Source of the DNA: Eucalyptus grandis
Lineage: Eukaryota; Streptophyta; Magnoliopsida; Myrtales; Myrtaceae
Length of the DNA: 64,000 nt
Direction of reading: 5' to 3'
Assembly: GCF_016545825.1 (NCBI RefSeq)
Contig: NC_052613.1
Span: 33,864,844 to 33,928,843, forward strand
Shown here: piece after piece, positions 26,000-38,589 of the stretch
Layout of the letters: each line of letters starts with the position of its first letter
Numbering within the stretch: position 1 is the stretch's first letter
Translations under genes and position numbers: made by a program
The notes under the pieces: model-generated
The model's database searches: none
Seen by the model: the letters and a program-made list of their open reading frames with translations, nothing else
Told to the model about the DNA's origin: nothing

Positions 26000-27364
26000 T
26001 ATTGTCATGTATGGTCAATGACGACCATATGACGACCATTGCAATGCATAAGAAAAATGCACTCCCACTTTTCTAAAGCCACTCTCTTTTCCCCTACTAC
26101 TTTGTCTTATGATAAAATTAATTGTGAACGTGAAGCACGAAAGCATGGGTCATCAAGGTCTTTTGATGTTTTAAACGTGATGATGATCTGATTCTTGCTT
26201 TTCATATTAGTCTAAGTCCAGCACAATTGAGTCCACAAGACAATCATTGCGGATTAATCAAACCTAATAGTGATTAAAAATATTAGATATGCATTTGTAT
26301 TACTTGCAATGATTAGTCAATAAAAATATTTTATTATCAATAATTATTTTTATATATAAATATTTTTATAAACGATGAAAATAATTTCCGTTCATCTATC
26401 TTTATAAGGGATACAAGTAATTATTTTCGATTTTTTTTTCAAATTATTTATTCTACGCAAAATAAATGGAGGCAAGTCACACATGAATTTTGTGTATCTT
26501 AAAGGTAAAAGTCACGAGTCTTATTAGTTAACATTAACAAATCCCATCATGACAATCGATTATTGCAGCACAAGGTATGATCCGTTGATATGGATAAGAA
26601 TGACACGGAAGAGCGTCGAAATGAAATGAAAAGCAGACCTACGACCATCCGAGCGCACGTAATAATGCACTCTCTCTCTCTCTCTCCTTTTCTAAAGCCA
26701 TTTTTTTTGGGGGAGTAAATTTCTAAAGCCACTTTAATGTCGGCTTACAAAGTTGGTCGTACGATAAAAGAAAGTGCATGGGACCATATTTTCGCAGTGA
26801 AAAACCGGATGTCCTCAAGTGGAAAACGAGAGCGGGGGCCACCAAAGAGCCGCCCCTCGGATTCCGCCACGTCCAGCACAATTGACTTCACTAGTCAATC
26901 AATACGCAGCAGTCGCTCAAGCCAATGGAACACCTTCTCACTGATTGATCTATAATACCAAAGATTCAGAACACCAATAGAACACCGATACCCCTATCCG
27001 CGAAGGAATTCAGAAATCCTATCAGAAGATTTATTGGCTTTAAAACATGCAATTTCTTCTGTCTGTAATTCATGAGTATGCTACACAATTTATTGTTACG
27101 GCCAAAAAACTTTCTGCTCATTGATGGCAAGAGCCAACTTCAATTCGGAAAATATTTTGATATTGTTTTGATCCAAATAGAGAACTCCTTTAAACCGACT
27201 CGGATTAGGAAACCAACTCTAACTTGAAAAGCACTTCAATAATTATCGTCTTCAAATGTCAAACAGAGATAGCATCACGAGCCGTGGAATTAGATTTAAC
27301 AAAGGCATAAGTTGATTAATCCGTCTTTATTCTTAAAGAGCCATGTCACAAACAATTTATGTTT
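26000..27364. other. Intergenic DNA with an LTR fragment
   Basis: No gene recognised. Contains a CT run at 26669-26686. The stretch at about 27010-27245 (AAGATTTATTGGCTTTAAAAC, GTAATTCATGAGTATGC, TTATTGTTACGGCC) closely resembles the LTRs of the copia relic in the PERK introns (31350-31470 and 35870-35960), so it is a solo-LTR fragment. Confidence 0.5.
27010..27245. mobile_element. Solo LTR fragment of the copia family seen at 31-36 kb
   Basis: Shares the ordered words AGATTTATTGGCTT, TGTAATTCA.GAG.ATGC, CACA.TT.ATTGTT..GGCC and GAAACCAACT with the LTRs in the PERK introns. No internal element sequence is attached. Confidence 0.55.
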
Positions 27365-28067
27365 GGAAAAATTACAAAAAAAGGTCCTAAATATATTATA
27401 CTTGTACTAACTCGGTCATAAATCTTTTGATCGTACCAATTAGTTCGAAACCTTTTAACAATTTATCAATTTAGTTATTCCGATCAATTTTTGTTTGGAA
27501 ATTATTAATGTAGATGCTGGATGTCCTATATGACATGATCGACGCAGTCATAGACAATTTGTTTTTCAAAAATTGAATTTTTAAATAATTATTTTATTTT
27601 ATTTTTTCCTTCTTTTCTTTCTTTCTCCACCCTTAGGTGGAGATGGCCGACCTTGCTAGCCTCAAGCAAGGTTGGTGCTGGTAAGATCTTGGCGAGGTTG
27701 AGCATGCACAAGACTGGCAAGCTCAAACCTCGCCGGCCTTGGATAAGGGTCAAGCTAGCTAGATCCTCCACAAGGTCGAGCTGGCCTAAGGCCAATAAGG
27801 CTTGCTCACCCGAAGTCGACAAGATTGAGCCTCATCCAATCTTGACAAGGCTCGAGCTCACCATATATTGGTGAGGTTGAGCTCGCCTAAGGCCAATGAG
27901 GATTGACCTCGTTGGCCCTCTCTTGTGGCCGATCATCAAGCTCGGCCCTATCCTGTGGCTAATCGCTCTTCATCTTAAAATGTTTAAGATTAAATTAGTA
28001 TAACTAAAAGGTTTAGGACCTCATTAGCATAAATGTGATAGGTTTGTGATTTTTTTGATAATTTCCC
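27365..28067. mobile_element. Mutator-like non-autonomous TIR element with GC-rich core
   Basis: Left end GGAAAAATTACAAAAAAAGG and right end (reverse complement) GGGAAATTATCAAAAAAATC. Both arms continue with TCCTAAA and an inverted pair of AATTTAATCTTAAAC / CTCGGTCATAAATCTTTT-type words. The core 27630-27960 is rich in GAGGTTGAGC and CTCGCC. Open frames in the core on both strands are shadows. A clear 9-bp target duplication was not found, so the ends are approximate. Confidence 0.65.
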
Positions 28068-28474
28068 TATCCATGATTGGCTTAAAAAAGAAATTCTCAT
28101 CCTCACAGCCTAATTACAAACATATCTATTTGAAGAGAAAAACAATTTTAACCTTCAAGATGTTGTTTTTTTAAAAATCATACGATTCCTACATTTTTTT
28201 TTTTTTTGGTATATAATCATTCAGGATTCCTACATTTTGATTTTTGCTAAAATAAGAAAATTTTAGAACACATTTTATATATGAATATATTATATAGGGG
28301 ATATTCCTTCCAGCTCTTTCACTGACTTTTCCAGCTCTCACCCCTCCTCACTAAACCCATCCGTCCAAAACTTCCCCAAAAATATTTGAAAACAATTTTC
28401 ATTCCACTTCCTTCCCCAATAGAGGAATTAGGAACCCCGAGCAGCATCGTGCGCATCGAACTCGCGGGCCTCCA
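28068..28474 (+). promoter_or_regulatory. PERK copy A promoter and leader
   Basis: AT-rich upstream region with a TATA-rich segment at 28272-28296 (TTTATATATGAATATATTATAT), about 180 bp upstream of the likely ATG. It is followed by a pyrimidine-rich leader (CCAGCTCTTTCACTG, CACCCCTCCTCACTAAACCC). The reading frame of exon 1 stays open upstream of the chosen ATG without another ATG, so the protein start is not certain. Confidence 0.4.
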
Positions 28475-31400
28475 ATGTTGGTATCGAGCAGGCGGGCTGC
28501 CGTCGGCTGCTCCTGTTCCTGCAGCAGCGTCTCCAGGAACTCGCCCTGCGTCCCACAGGAAAGCCCCCCACCTCGCTCGAATGACTCCACCTCTCCTCCA
28601 TTGGCACCACAGCCGGCCACTGTGGTGCCTCCCCCGGGTTACGCCCCCTTGTCGAACTCCCCCACCTCTCCACCTCTCCCTTCACCTACGCCCCTGCCAG
28701 CGTTTCCGAATGGAGGGTTGCCGCCGTGGAAGCTGGCGCTGATAGCGGGGACAGGGATTGGCGGGCTGATTGTGCTGATTGGCGTATGCACTTTTGTGAT
28801 TTTTCATCGGAGGAAGAGGAGGAGGCTTGAGTTGGGGAGTTACCCTCCACATGGGCCTAAAGGTGAGATTTTTATGCTCGAATGCGAGCTTTTGAAGTTC
28901 GTAATTTCTTCGTAATTTTATTGTGCGAAGTTCCGAAGGTCGGACTACTCCTGGACCATTCTCAACAACGAATAGGGTTCGGTAAAACCTTCTTTGGTAC
29001 CATTTCAGGCAGGGCATTAGGTCTTTCACAGAGGACATTCACATACGAAGAACTAAAAATAGCAACAGATGGTTTTTCCAATCTCAACCTACTTGGTGAA
29101 GGTGGTTTTGGCTATGTTCATAAAGGAGTGCTTTCGAGTGGGAAAGTAGTTGCAATCAAGCAATTAAAAACCGGAAGCAGACAAGGGGAGAGGGAATTTC
29201 AAGCAGAAGTCGAGATTATCAGCCGCATCCATCATAGACATCTTGTTTCGCTTGTTGGTTATTGCATTTCTGGTGCTCATAGGATTCTGGTATATGAGTT
29301 TGTTCCAAATAGTACGTTGGAATTTCATTTGCACGGTGAGTATGACTTTACAGAAATACATGCACGTCCTTCATTCGATGCTTCCCCCTCTCCACCCCCT
29401 CCAAGTCCAAGCTCAAACTTGAACTTTTGCCGGTATGTACGGGTTCTAGCTACCATACAACTGTGATATTCTATAATCAATGCCTTTTTTTAAGTGTTGT
29501 TGGCTAGGATGCATTGACACTCTCCCAAAGCCTCCGTGTCGTGTCTGACACGCAGTTAATAGGTGTCAAAAGATCCGACATGTGGTCACCTCTCCCAACA
29601 TGCGAGTTTAGAATTTCGACACGCGATTTGATACATATGGGTCAATTTTAAAAATTTTCAATAAATGAGGGGTAAAAATGTAAATATATAAAATAATAAA
29701 AAATCATAAATGGGGAAAGAAAAAAAAATGGTCTTCTTTTCTCTTATGACTCTTACTTCTGATGACTCATGATTTTTAATGTAAATTCCTTCTAGGCTCT
29801 TTTTTTAATTGATTTATTTGTGAATAATCATAAAAAAAATGATAATTTATCGTATATATTTAATATACAACGTGTTAGAATTCTTTATTTTTTATAAATG
29901 ATATGTCAGCGTATCATGTCGTATGTCACTTGTTGATATCAGTCCTACTTAGGCTGCTGAAATAGTCAACTCATTTATATGCTCCCTCCGTTTTGAAAAA
30001 ATTAGATTTATATATTAGAGCTGTTTATTTGGAAATACGTTGGGATTTTGTTGATTTTCATTTTTCACTTAATCAAATTTTGATCACTGTTTCCAAATGT
30101 CGTTGTCGGTGACAATGACAGCTAGCTAGCTTTTCGAAGTATGTGACAAAAGTCCACTAAAGAGTAGGAAAAAGGAGAAAAATGTTAGGTGATTTTGGTA
30201 GAATCCCATAAAAGTCAACTAACTTGATCTCCACTGCAGTATGCACGTATAGGCAACAAAGGATGCATAGTTAATTTTGGAGCTCGAAAGCTGAGAACAT
30301 TGTAATCATTGGAACGGGCAAATGTCATTGCAGGAAATGATCGCCCAACTATGGCTTGGCCCACAAGGATGAAGATTGCTTTAGGTTCTGCAAGGGGGTT
30401 GGCATACCTGCATGAGGAATGTAAGTATGCTCTTTCAGACCTTACTCTTATGATAAATTTCACGGTTCATCTTTATAATATTCAACTCTTAGGTAATCCC
30501 AAAATCATTCACCGTGACATCAAGGCTGCTAATATTCTTCTTGAATCCAATTTTGAGGCAAAGGTATGATGTGCAACTCTTGGATCATTATATGATGATA
30601 TCGGTCATCTAGGTTGTTTATGGAATTCACTACCACATTATTTAGTTAGCTCCTTAAGCTGGTGATTTACTTCATATCTTGAAAAACTTTGTATCCCTCC
30701 AATGTCCTCTTATAAGCCGAAGCTAAGAGAAATGGAAAAAGTTCTATGGGCTGCAAAAGTTGTTTTCTTGATGAAATTATTTGGAGAACTAAAATAATAG
30801 GCTTTTCATCATGAAACTATTTTTGGAGTTATGGTGAACTTTTATTGCATAATCCAATATTGTAGTGTGAAGCTATTTGAATGTGAATTTAAAATCTCAC
30901 ATTCTAATTTCAGGTTGCAGATTTTGGACTCGCAAAGTTTGCTTCTGATACAGATACTCATGTATCCACTCGAGTGATGGGAACTTTTGGGTAAGACCAT
31001 TTCTCTTGCATGTGGTTTGTCTAAATTGGTACTGACTGTTGTAAAACAAATCAAGTGATTTGAACATAATAATAAACATAACATAAAAATAAATAGGATA
31101 CTGACTTTACGAGGTTGGGTTAACATAGAAATAAATAGAATATTGACTTTATGAGGTTGGGTTTGGTTTGATCGGCGAGACCTACACTCTATAGAGAGAC
31201 TAGCATAGAATTTCACTATAAAACAAGTGATATAATGGTAATTACAAATATACTTGAGTCACTCAAACACCCTCTAGAAAACAATCTCTCATAATTCCTC
31301 ATGAAACAATTTTTCAATCTCACAAAATAATCATAAATGTTACCATAAGATTTATTGGCTTCATGGCACTTGCAATTTTTTCAGGATGTAATTCACAAGC

Positions 31401-33032
31401 ACGCTACATAATTGATTTTTATGGCCTAAAGTTCCTCTGCTCATTCTAGTGTGCTAAAGCTAAAACCCACCTTATATATGTATATATGAATCCAAACTAG
31501 AAAACCCCTTTTGGCCAACTAAAAATAGGAAATCTACTCAGACTAAGAAATTTACTTAAATTTGGAAACTAACTTGGATCAAATTTTCTTTACAGGGACT
31601 AAAGTACAACCCAAGTGCCAAAACTTGGCACGGGGACACTTAAGTGCCAAAAGTTTCAAAAGGTACACTTAAGTGTCAAAATCAGAACAAAATGGATCGC
31701 TTAAGTGACAATCCGGCCAAAATCCTGTCAAATTGCTGACGTGGCAATTTTCTAACGAGGTGAGTGCAAAACAGATCGTTTTGCACGCTGACGTGGCTAA
31801 AAAATACAAAAATGTCGTTTTGTCTCGATGTGGTAAATAATTAATATAGAAATTAATTAAATTAAATTAAAACTAAAATTTATTTAAAATATTTTTAAAA
31901 ATAAAAAACTTTAAAATAAAATATAAAAATAAAAAGGGGAGAGGCCGAAGGGAGGCGGTTGAGGGCTGAGCCTTCACCGTCGCCGCCTTCCCACCACCGC
32001 CGAGAAGGGCCGGTGATGGCGAGGGCTCAACCCTCAACCGCCTCCCTTCGCCCCCCCTTTTTAAAGTTTTTTTTAATTTTTAGTTTTTTAATTCTTTAAA
32101 ATATTTTAAATAAATTTAGTTTTAAATTTAATTTAATTCTTATATTAATTATTTACCACGTAGAGACAAAATGACGTCATTTTTGCATTTTTTTTTAGCC
32201 ACGTTAGCATGCAAAATGACGCCGTTTTGCACTCACCTCACCGGAAAATTACCTCGTCAGCAATTTGGTCGGATTTTAGCCGGATTAGCACTTTAATAAT
32301 CTGTTTTACTTCGATTTTGGCACTTAAGTATATCTTTTGAAACTTTTAACACTTAAGTGTCCCTCTATGCCTAGTTTTGGTACTTGGGTTGTACTTTAGT
32401 CCTTTACGGGATTAAATTTGTAACTTATTCTCAACAATCTTCACTTTTGCTCGAGGTTTGAGCCAAATCACAATCACTTTGATGAAAACTGATCATTGCT
32501 ACTCTCCCACAACCCCTCTTGGGCTCACCCATCACAAGAATATTTTGAGGCCAAGCCACGCTTGAACTTCATCATAACAGTGGACCTTATCAAGACACCA
32601 ATTCTATCTGCTAGGGGTGAGCAAAAGAACCAAAATGAATCGAGAACTAGATCGAACCAATCAATTTTGGGAGGTTCTTAGTTCCTAAAATTTGAAACCG
32701 GTGAATATTAGTCCGATTCTCGATTCTAGGTGTGGACACACCCACCTGGACCGCCTGGATCGAGTTGATTTTTTGAAATTATTATTATTCCAGATTTCCA
32801 AAACCCAATTTACGTTCCTTTCTCACTCAAACTCAATCACACATGCTCATTGCTCACGCTTCTCACTCTCACTTCTCTCAATCTTAGCCACACAGCCCTC
32901 ACTCCTCCCTTGTGGCTCGACGCCTCTCAGACTTGGTTCTTGATCATCATTACAATTTTGTTTGTGGAGTTGATTACCTTGTTTAAACTTGTGTAGTAGT
33001 TTAGACTATGTAACAATGCTTGAAGTCTTGTA

Positions 33033-33084
<52 letters not shown>

Positions 33085-36000
33085 CAATTTCCAGACCCAC
33101 CTGAGAGCCCCACCCGGGAGCCTGATCAAATGGATCGAGCGGATTGGTCTGGTACCTAGGTGGGTCCAGGACCAAGTGGGCCAGTTCACAATTCCATAAT
33201 CTGCCTTGGAACTAATCGCCCCTATTATCTGCATCTTTAAACACTTTATAAGAATTTTCTGACACAATCTCCTCAACCACAAATAAAGCAAAACCATAGT
33301 GGTAATTACATATGTTAAGAGATCGAATATGCACCTTGTTAAATTCAATAACTATACTAATGATTACCTCCACAAGCTCCACTTCGTGACAAACAGAATT
33401 TGTGTTAATTACGGCACATATACTTGCTACCTCAAGAGTTTTGGTAATTCCATCTTGAGCTGAACACCATCTAAATCCGTATAAATTCGGCCACAATTAT
33501 CCCTACCTAACAATATTGGATTCTCATCAAATATAATTTATCCATCAATAATAAGTGAATTTAATTTTAGATACCACATACTGATAGACCTATTCACCTT
33601 ATGCATGGCCTAGGAATATGTAGTTTCTTGTCATGCTATCGATCTTATCGTCATTCACTCAAACACAACATACCAAATATTATAAGAACAAAATAATCGA
33701 TAATATTGCTTGTCCACACTTTTTAGTGAGTCTGGAATTAAATGATAGTTAATGGAGATCTATTCATTCAGTAGCTCGTCGTATTAAATGCATATGTTAG
33801 GAATTTCCTAGTCATACCAACACTAAAGTGTATTTTATGGGATGTCTCTAGTAGTGTTCTCCTCAATAACTTTGCAACATGTTGTTGTTCACTTACACCA
33901 ATGCGGTATCTCATTGTGCCTTCATTCATGCATAATTTGTTTAACTACTCTAAGCAAAACTCTATGCTAATATCAATCTACATATACTTGGTCATCATAC
34001 TAGCCTTTGTTTTGCTCAAAGGTCTCAATTATATGATCTTGACAACAATATCCAACTTGCGCCTTAGCACAAACACCCAAATCTTCCATGAGTAGTCATC
34101 CACAATTGTTAGCATCAATAGATACTCTTCCTCAAAGGAAACAATGACAGCTTGCACATATTTAAGTGAATGAACTCTACAATCTCTATGGTTTCTCTGC
34201 AGTCATACAGAATTGCACTTTCCATCATTTGCCTAAGCCATAGAACCTCCATACATTTAGTTCTTTAGCAACACAACACAACCACACATCAAATTCCTCT
34301 TACTCAAAAGTTTCAGGACTCTCTCATCAATGTTCCTTATACGTACATGCAACTAATCTTGAACCAAATGTCCATGGAAAATATTTGATACTATCTCCCC
34401 TTGATCTTATACAGGCAAGAGTGCTCCATTCATTTTGTCATAATCATGGCACCTCAAACAACCATCAAAACTCTATTATTGAAATACATCGATAACTAGC
34501 TTAATGTAAGGCACGCAAGAAATTAGCTTCGACTTCAATTCTTGAACGTATCTCACTCTAGTGAATTCTTATTCTAGCGACATCAACACTCACAACATTG
34601 CAGTCGGCATTACTCCTTAACATCATTTCACCACTATTGATGCATTAATAACTAGTACATCAATTCATGTTTGATTTAGCATGAAATAAGCAACTAAAAT
34701 CCATAATCTATCCATCAAATGATAAATCCTCAGTGAGCACAACATAACCAGTACTATTTGAATTACTATAAGCTATTGTAGCAGTATTATCAATAGACTA
34801 AACTCTAATTCTTTTACCCTTCTCATTCTTTGGCTTAAGGTAATCCCTTTCGAGATGCACTCTCTTGTCATAATTCCAACAAACAATACCACAATTCTAG
34901 ATTGATTTCATCTATTTAAGTTCACATTATTCTTGCTTGCACGAATATCACTTCTTCCTCTACCTTGACTTACTATACAAGTGGGCAACGGTTTGCCTGA
35001 TTCTCTTTTATGGATGTATTCATTTAGATTCAAATTGTAGACCTCATCCAACATTAAGTTTCTTGACCCAGATGAATTATTAATTGCAATGATAATAGTA
35101 TTCTAACTATCGGGCCGTGAGGATAATAGAATCAAAACATGTACCTCGTCATCAAAGTTAATTTCAAACGAACTTAGTTGACTAGCAATCACATGCTTCA
35201 CAATCGACACACATTTGCCTATTTTTAAATAGAATAAACATCCCACCAAGTTGATCTTACTGATCAGAAAGGACTTCCATAAATGTTTGACATGGCATAA
35301 TCAATTTTGCAGTGGTCTTCTCTTTCGCCATATTAAAAACGACATTATGGGTCCATGTTAGCCGCATAAGTACTAATGCTTGTCTATCCAACAAATCCAA
35401 ATTTATCTACTTCATCTTCTCGTAATGGAATAAGTGCAAATTCCTTTGATATAAGTAATACTCAACTACATTTTCTAGAAAACGAAACCATTCCTATCAA
35501 ATCTATTGATTCTTACTTTTTCTTTTTCTATCGCCATCTAATCTCTTCAACTCATTTAGACTTAGCTCTAATATTAATTGTTGCGAGATACATACGATCA
35601 AACACAATAATAAAGACAAAAATGAAATAAACCAGATACAAAAATTTACATAGGTTTGATTGGTGAGACCTACTAAAATAGAAGGGTAACATAACATTCC
35701 AGTATAGATCAAGCAATACAGTAGAGATTATAGCCATACTAGAGTCACTCAAACAGTCCTAGTGCTTTCCAATTCCCAATTATACCCCATAGTTCATACA
35801 GCATTTAGTCATCACAATTTATTGTGAAACAATATCTCAATCTCACAAAAAAAATTGCAAATCAGACAAACAAGATTCATTGGTTTCACTATACTTGCAT
35901 TTTACTCATAATGTAATTCATGAGCATGCCACACAATTCATTGTTGTGGCCAAAAGCTCCTCTACCCACTCTAGTGAGATAAAACCAAAACCCACCTCTT

Positions 36001-37325
36001 TTATACTCATATATATCCAAAGGAAATCCCCTTCGGCCGACTAAAATTATAAAACTCACTGAGACTGGAAAATTTACATATCTGTTTTGCTCAGATTTCC
36101 TTTATGGGTTCAAATTCAGGAAATATTCTCCACCCCAATTATGGTTGAGTTTATTTAATTCCTTTCTAAGCATATGTTAGTTTTTAAATCTTTTGTTGAT
36201 GTAAGTCTACCTAATGCACAGTTACCTCGCTCCAGAGTATGCCTCCAGCGGGAATCTCACTGAGAAATCAGATGTCTTTTCTTTTGGTGTTGTGCTTCTG
36301 GAGTTGATTACCGGGCGTCGTCCGCTTGACAGAACTCAGCCCTTTGATGAGGATAGCATGGTTGATTGGGTTAGTGGTCTATTAGTAAAATATTTACTTG
36401 TGGCCTATCATTGTTAGTGATCTTATCCAATTGGAAAAAGAACTGATTTTAGGACTTTGAGCATCTATGCATCTTCCCTCTTCATGTTATTTATCCTTTC
36501 CCTCCATGCTTTCTTTCTCCACCTTGAATGCCGTCATAGAATTGACTCTTCTAATAAAATTTTAGGCAAGGCCTTTGCTTACACAAGCATTAGAAGATGG
36601 CAATTTTGATGCCATTGTTGATCCAAAACTGAACAAGGACTATGTAAATGAGGAAATAACTCGGGTGATTGCTTGTGCTGCTGCTTGCATTCGTCATTCT
36701 GCACGACACCGTCCAGCAATGACACAGGTACATTGCCTAGTTGAAAATACTTTGTTTCAATATGAGAACGGATGCTTCTTTTTTCCCCCTTGTTATAGAC
36801 ACAGCTCTATGCTCTATCCAGCGGTTTTGCTCCTCCTACGAATGAAAAATCATGGCTTATCACTTCATTTGAGCCAGAAAAAAGGAAAAAGAAAAACATT
36901 ATTTTTAGTGTCTTAGTTTGCTACAACTCACTTTCCGACGTGAACAATCAATGCAAATTGTTCTACAAGTGTCGAATTATATATGCGCTTCGTGTCATCA
37001 GGTAGTTCGAGCATTGGAAGGAAACTTTTCTCTGAGTGATTTCAATGAAGGAATTATGCCAGGACATGGCAGGGTATATAACCGTTGTCTAAACTCAGAT
37101 TATGACCCCAGCCGTGACCAAGAAGATTCAAAGAATTTCAGGATGATGGCCCTAGAAAGCCACGAACAAGCCACCAGCGAGTTCAGCGGCCAAAACAGTG
37201 ACGATGGCCTTCAACCATCCAGCTCAAGCAGTAAGAGTCAACGAATTACCCAAGAGACGGATTTGGAGCACCAGGGGTCAACAAACTACCCAAGAGATGG
37301 ATTTGAGGGATATGGCAGAGGATGA
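28475..37325 (+). CDS. PERK: Proline-rich receptor-like protein kinase (PERK), copy A, complete
   Basis: Plasma-membrane Ser/Thr kinase with a Pro-rich wall-facing segment. Exons: 28475-28862, 29009-29335, 30334-30420, 30493-30563, 30914-30990, 36222-36369, 36566-36727, 37002-37325. All phases agree, giving about 527 aa. Residues 28-80 are Pro/Ser-rich, 85-110 form a membrane helix ([20 protein letters not shown]), and HRRKRRR stops transfer. The kinase begins near [14 protein letters not shown], with the glycine loop [52 protein letters not shown] and the PERK-typical [18 protein letters not shown]. The tail [17 protein letters not shown] matches PERKs. The ectodomain is short for the family (PERKs often have 150-250 residues), and a small exon between 28862 and 29009 cannot be excluded. 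Intron 5 is 5.2 kb because of nested transposons. From intron 2 onward this gene is copy A of the tandem duplication. Confidence 0.88.
31597..32401. mobile_element. Mutator-like TIR element inserted in the copia LTR (copy A only)
   Basis: Left terminus GACTAAAGTACAACCCAAGT; the right terminus reverse-complements to GACTAAAGTACAACCCAAGT. Inner inverted arms include CACTTAAGTG and ATGACGTCATTTT. The 9-bp flanks CTTTACAGG (31588-31596) and CTTTACGGG (32402-32410) are a target duplication with one mismatch. The matching place in copy B (about 40668-40680) lacks the element. The core (31935-32060) is a near-palindromic GC-rich block. 805 bp, no transposase. Confidence 0.85.
32612..33224. mobile_element. 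hAT-like non-autonomous element (TAGGGG ends, 8-bp TSD)
   Basis: Starts TAGGGGTGAGC and ends with a sequence that reverse-complements to TAGGGGCGATTAG. Flanked by CTATCTGC (32604-32611) and TTATCTGC (33225-33232), an 8-bp target duplication with one mismatch, typical of hAT. Contains the GA run at 33035-33080. A homologous, more decayed copy lies at the same relative place in copy B (40879-41461), so the insertion predates the duplication. No transposase. Confidence 0.7.
33035..33080. repeat. (GA)n microsatellite
   Basis: About 23 perfect GA units within the hAT-like element of copy A. The homologous place in copy B (about 41298-41315) has only AGGGGGAAAAGGATAT, so the run expanded in A or was lost in B. 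Confidence 0.9.
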
Positions 37326-38589
37326 TCGTCACGCTAGTGGAGGCTCTTAATATTAACACAAATTGAGAGGACATACCCTACTTCCACGGTTCCATGTGCT
37401 TTGACCCGTGGCCACGTGTTACCACTTGTTATTTGTATAAAGAAATGGATTAGATCCAGGAAAGGCAAAAAGCTCATCAGATTTCGTTATGTCTCTGTTG
37501 ATTTGAGTAGTATAATTTGAGGTATTCCAATAACAGTCATTGCTGGTCCGGTAATGTGCAAGATTGAGACTACAAAAAACTCAAAGCAGGAGGGATCTTT
37601 CTTGTGATCTTATGGGAATAGTGGGTTGCTGCAATTTTTGGTTGGAAGGTTGGGGAGCCATGGTCGTTCTTCATAATGCTCAGAAGAGTTTCTCTCATAA
37701 TCTTTTCTAGGCGCAGTTAGCGTGTATGATTGAAATCATCCTGTACTCTTTCCATTACTTCGCTGAAGAATGAATCTACACATTCCGTAATAGAAAAATC
37801 CCTAATTATTAATTATGAAGTCCTCTAGAAAATTTTCCTTTGTTAGAGATATTTTGATAATTATATCGATTATCCATTTTTCTCAAGAATGTACGTGTAT
37901 TGCACATATGCCTCCCTTTGATTGTCCTTATCTTGATTGATATATTACTTTTGAATAATTGTTTAAAAAAGCCTATAAATGCTCATGTGTACCTCATTAA
38001 TATATACATCGAAATATATAAAAATTTCACAATTCTCTTTTTCCGCTTTATTATTCTCAACTTGATATCAAAGCCACTGTTACCGAGGAAACCATTTGAG
38101 CAATGGGTGTACATCACACTTGATGCATTTGAGCACCTAATGCACACCCATAGCAAAATAAATCCATCCTGTCATGTAGCAAAATAAATCCATCCCAACG
38201 CTCACTAGTGCTCACTTCATGTGCACAAGTCTCATATAAGGAAGCACTTAAATAGAGATCATTCCACAATAAGCAGTCGTCTTTTGAGGCTCATCGGCCA
38301 GCTGCATCAGCCAATCAAGCCTTTTTCACAGAGGTGGCTTTCTTTCGGTGCTAGACGCTCAAATTGCTTCTCTTGATAACTATTTTACCAAGTCAGTCAT
38401 ATAGGTCATTTGATGCCACAATGCCGGTCATACAGGTCATGTTGCTTACTATTTTGCATGCTAGCCGCATCAATTGCTTGCTATTTCCTCTCCTATTCTC
38501 GACCTTTCGTGCGTCGTTTTAAAAATCAACACAACCAATGAACTCATTGCCTTCAAACCAGCTAGATTTGGAAATTTCACCACAAACAA
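37326..38589. other. PERK-A 3' flank and decayed Rab7 promoter region
   Basis: Homologous over most of its length to 46723-48350 in copy B (for example AATATTAACACAAATTGAGA.. matching AATATTAATACAAATCGAGA.., and ACACAAGTCTCATATAAGGA in both). The first part is the PERK 3'UTR; the rest is the upstream region of the dead Rab7 copy. No separate gene is recognised. Confidence 0.6.

Larger units (their letters stand above)
31115..36115 (-). mobile_element. Degenerate Ty1/copia retrotransposon in PERK-A intron 5 (antisense)
   Basis: Two diverged LTRs (about 35590-36115, and 31115-31596 continuing at 32411-32465) share AGACCTAC, GAGTCACTCAAAC, TATTGGCTT/TTGGTTTC and TGGCC..AAG blocks. Reading on the minus strand, a tRNA-Met-like primer site remnant (TTAATATTAGAGCTAAG, about 35563-35578) follows the 5' LTR. 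Next come a gag zinc knuckle ([14 protein letters not shown], about 34850-34900; consensus CX2CX4HX4C), a decayed protease active site ([12 protein letters not shown], about 34640-34690; intact form MDSGC.FHATSN) and integrase pieces ([16 protein letters not shown] near 34100; [12 protein letters not shown] near 33890). The RT/RNase H region is not recognisable. Many stops and frameshifts mean it is inactive. The same relic sits in PERK-B. Confidence 0.75.

Noticed and set aside
33001..33348. Frames with long Leu-Ser repeats on the minus strand
   Set aside because: Translations of the GA microsatellite inside the hAT-like element.
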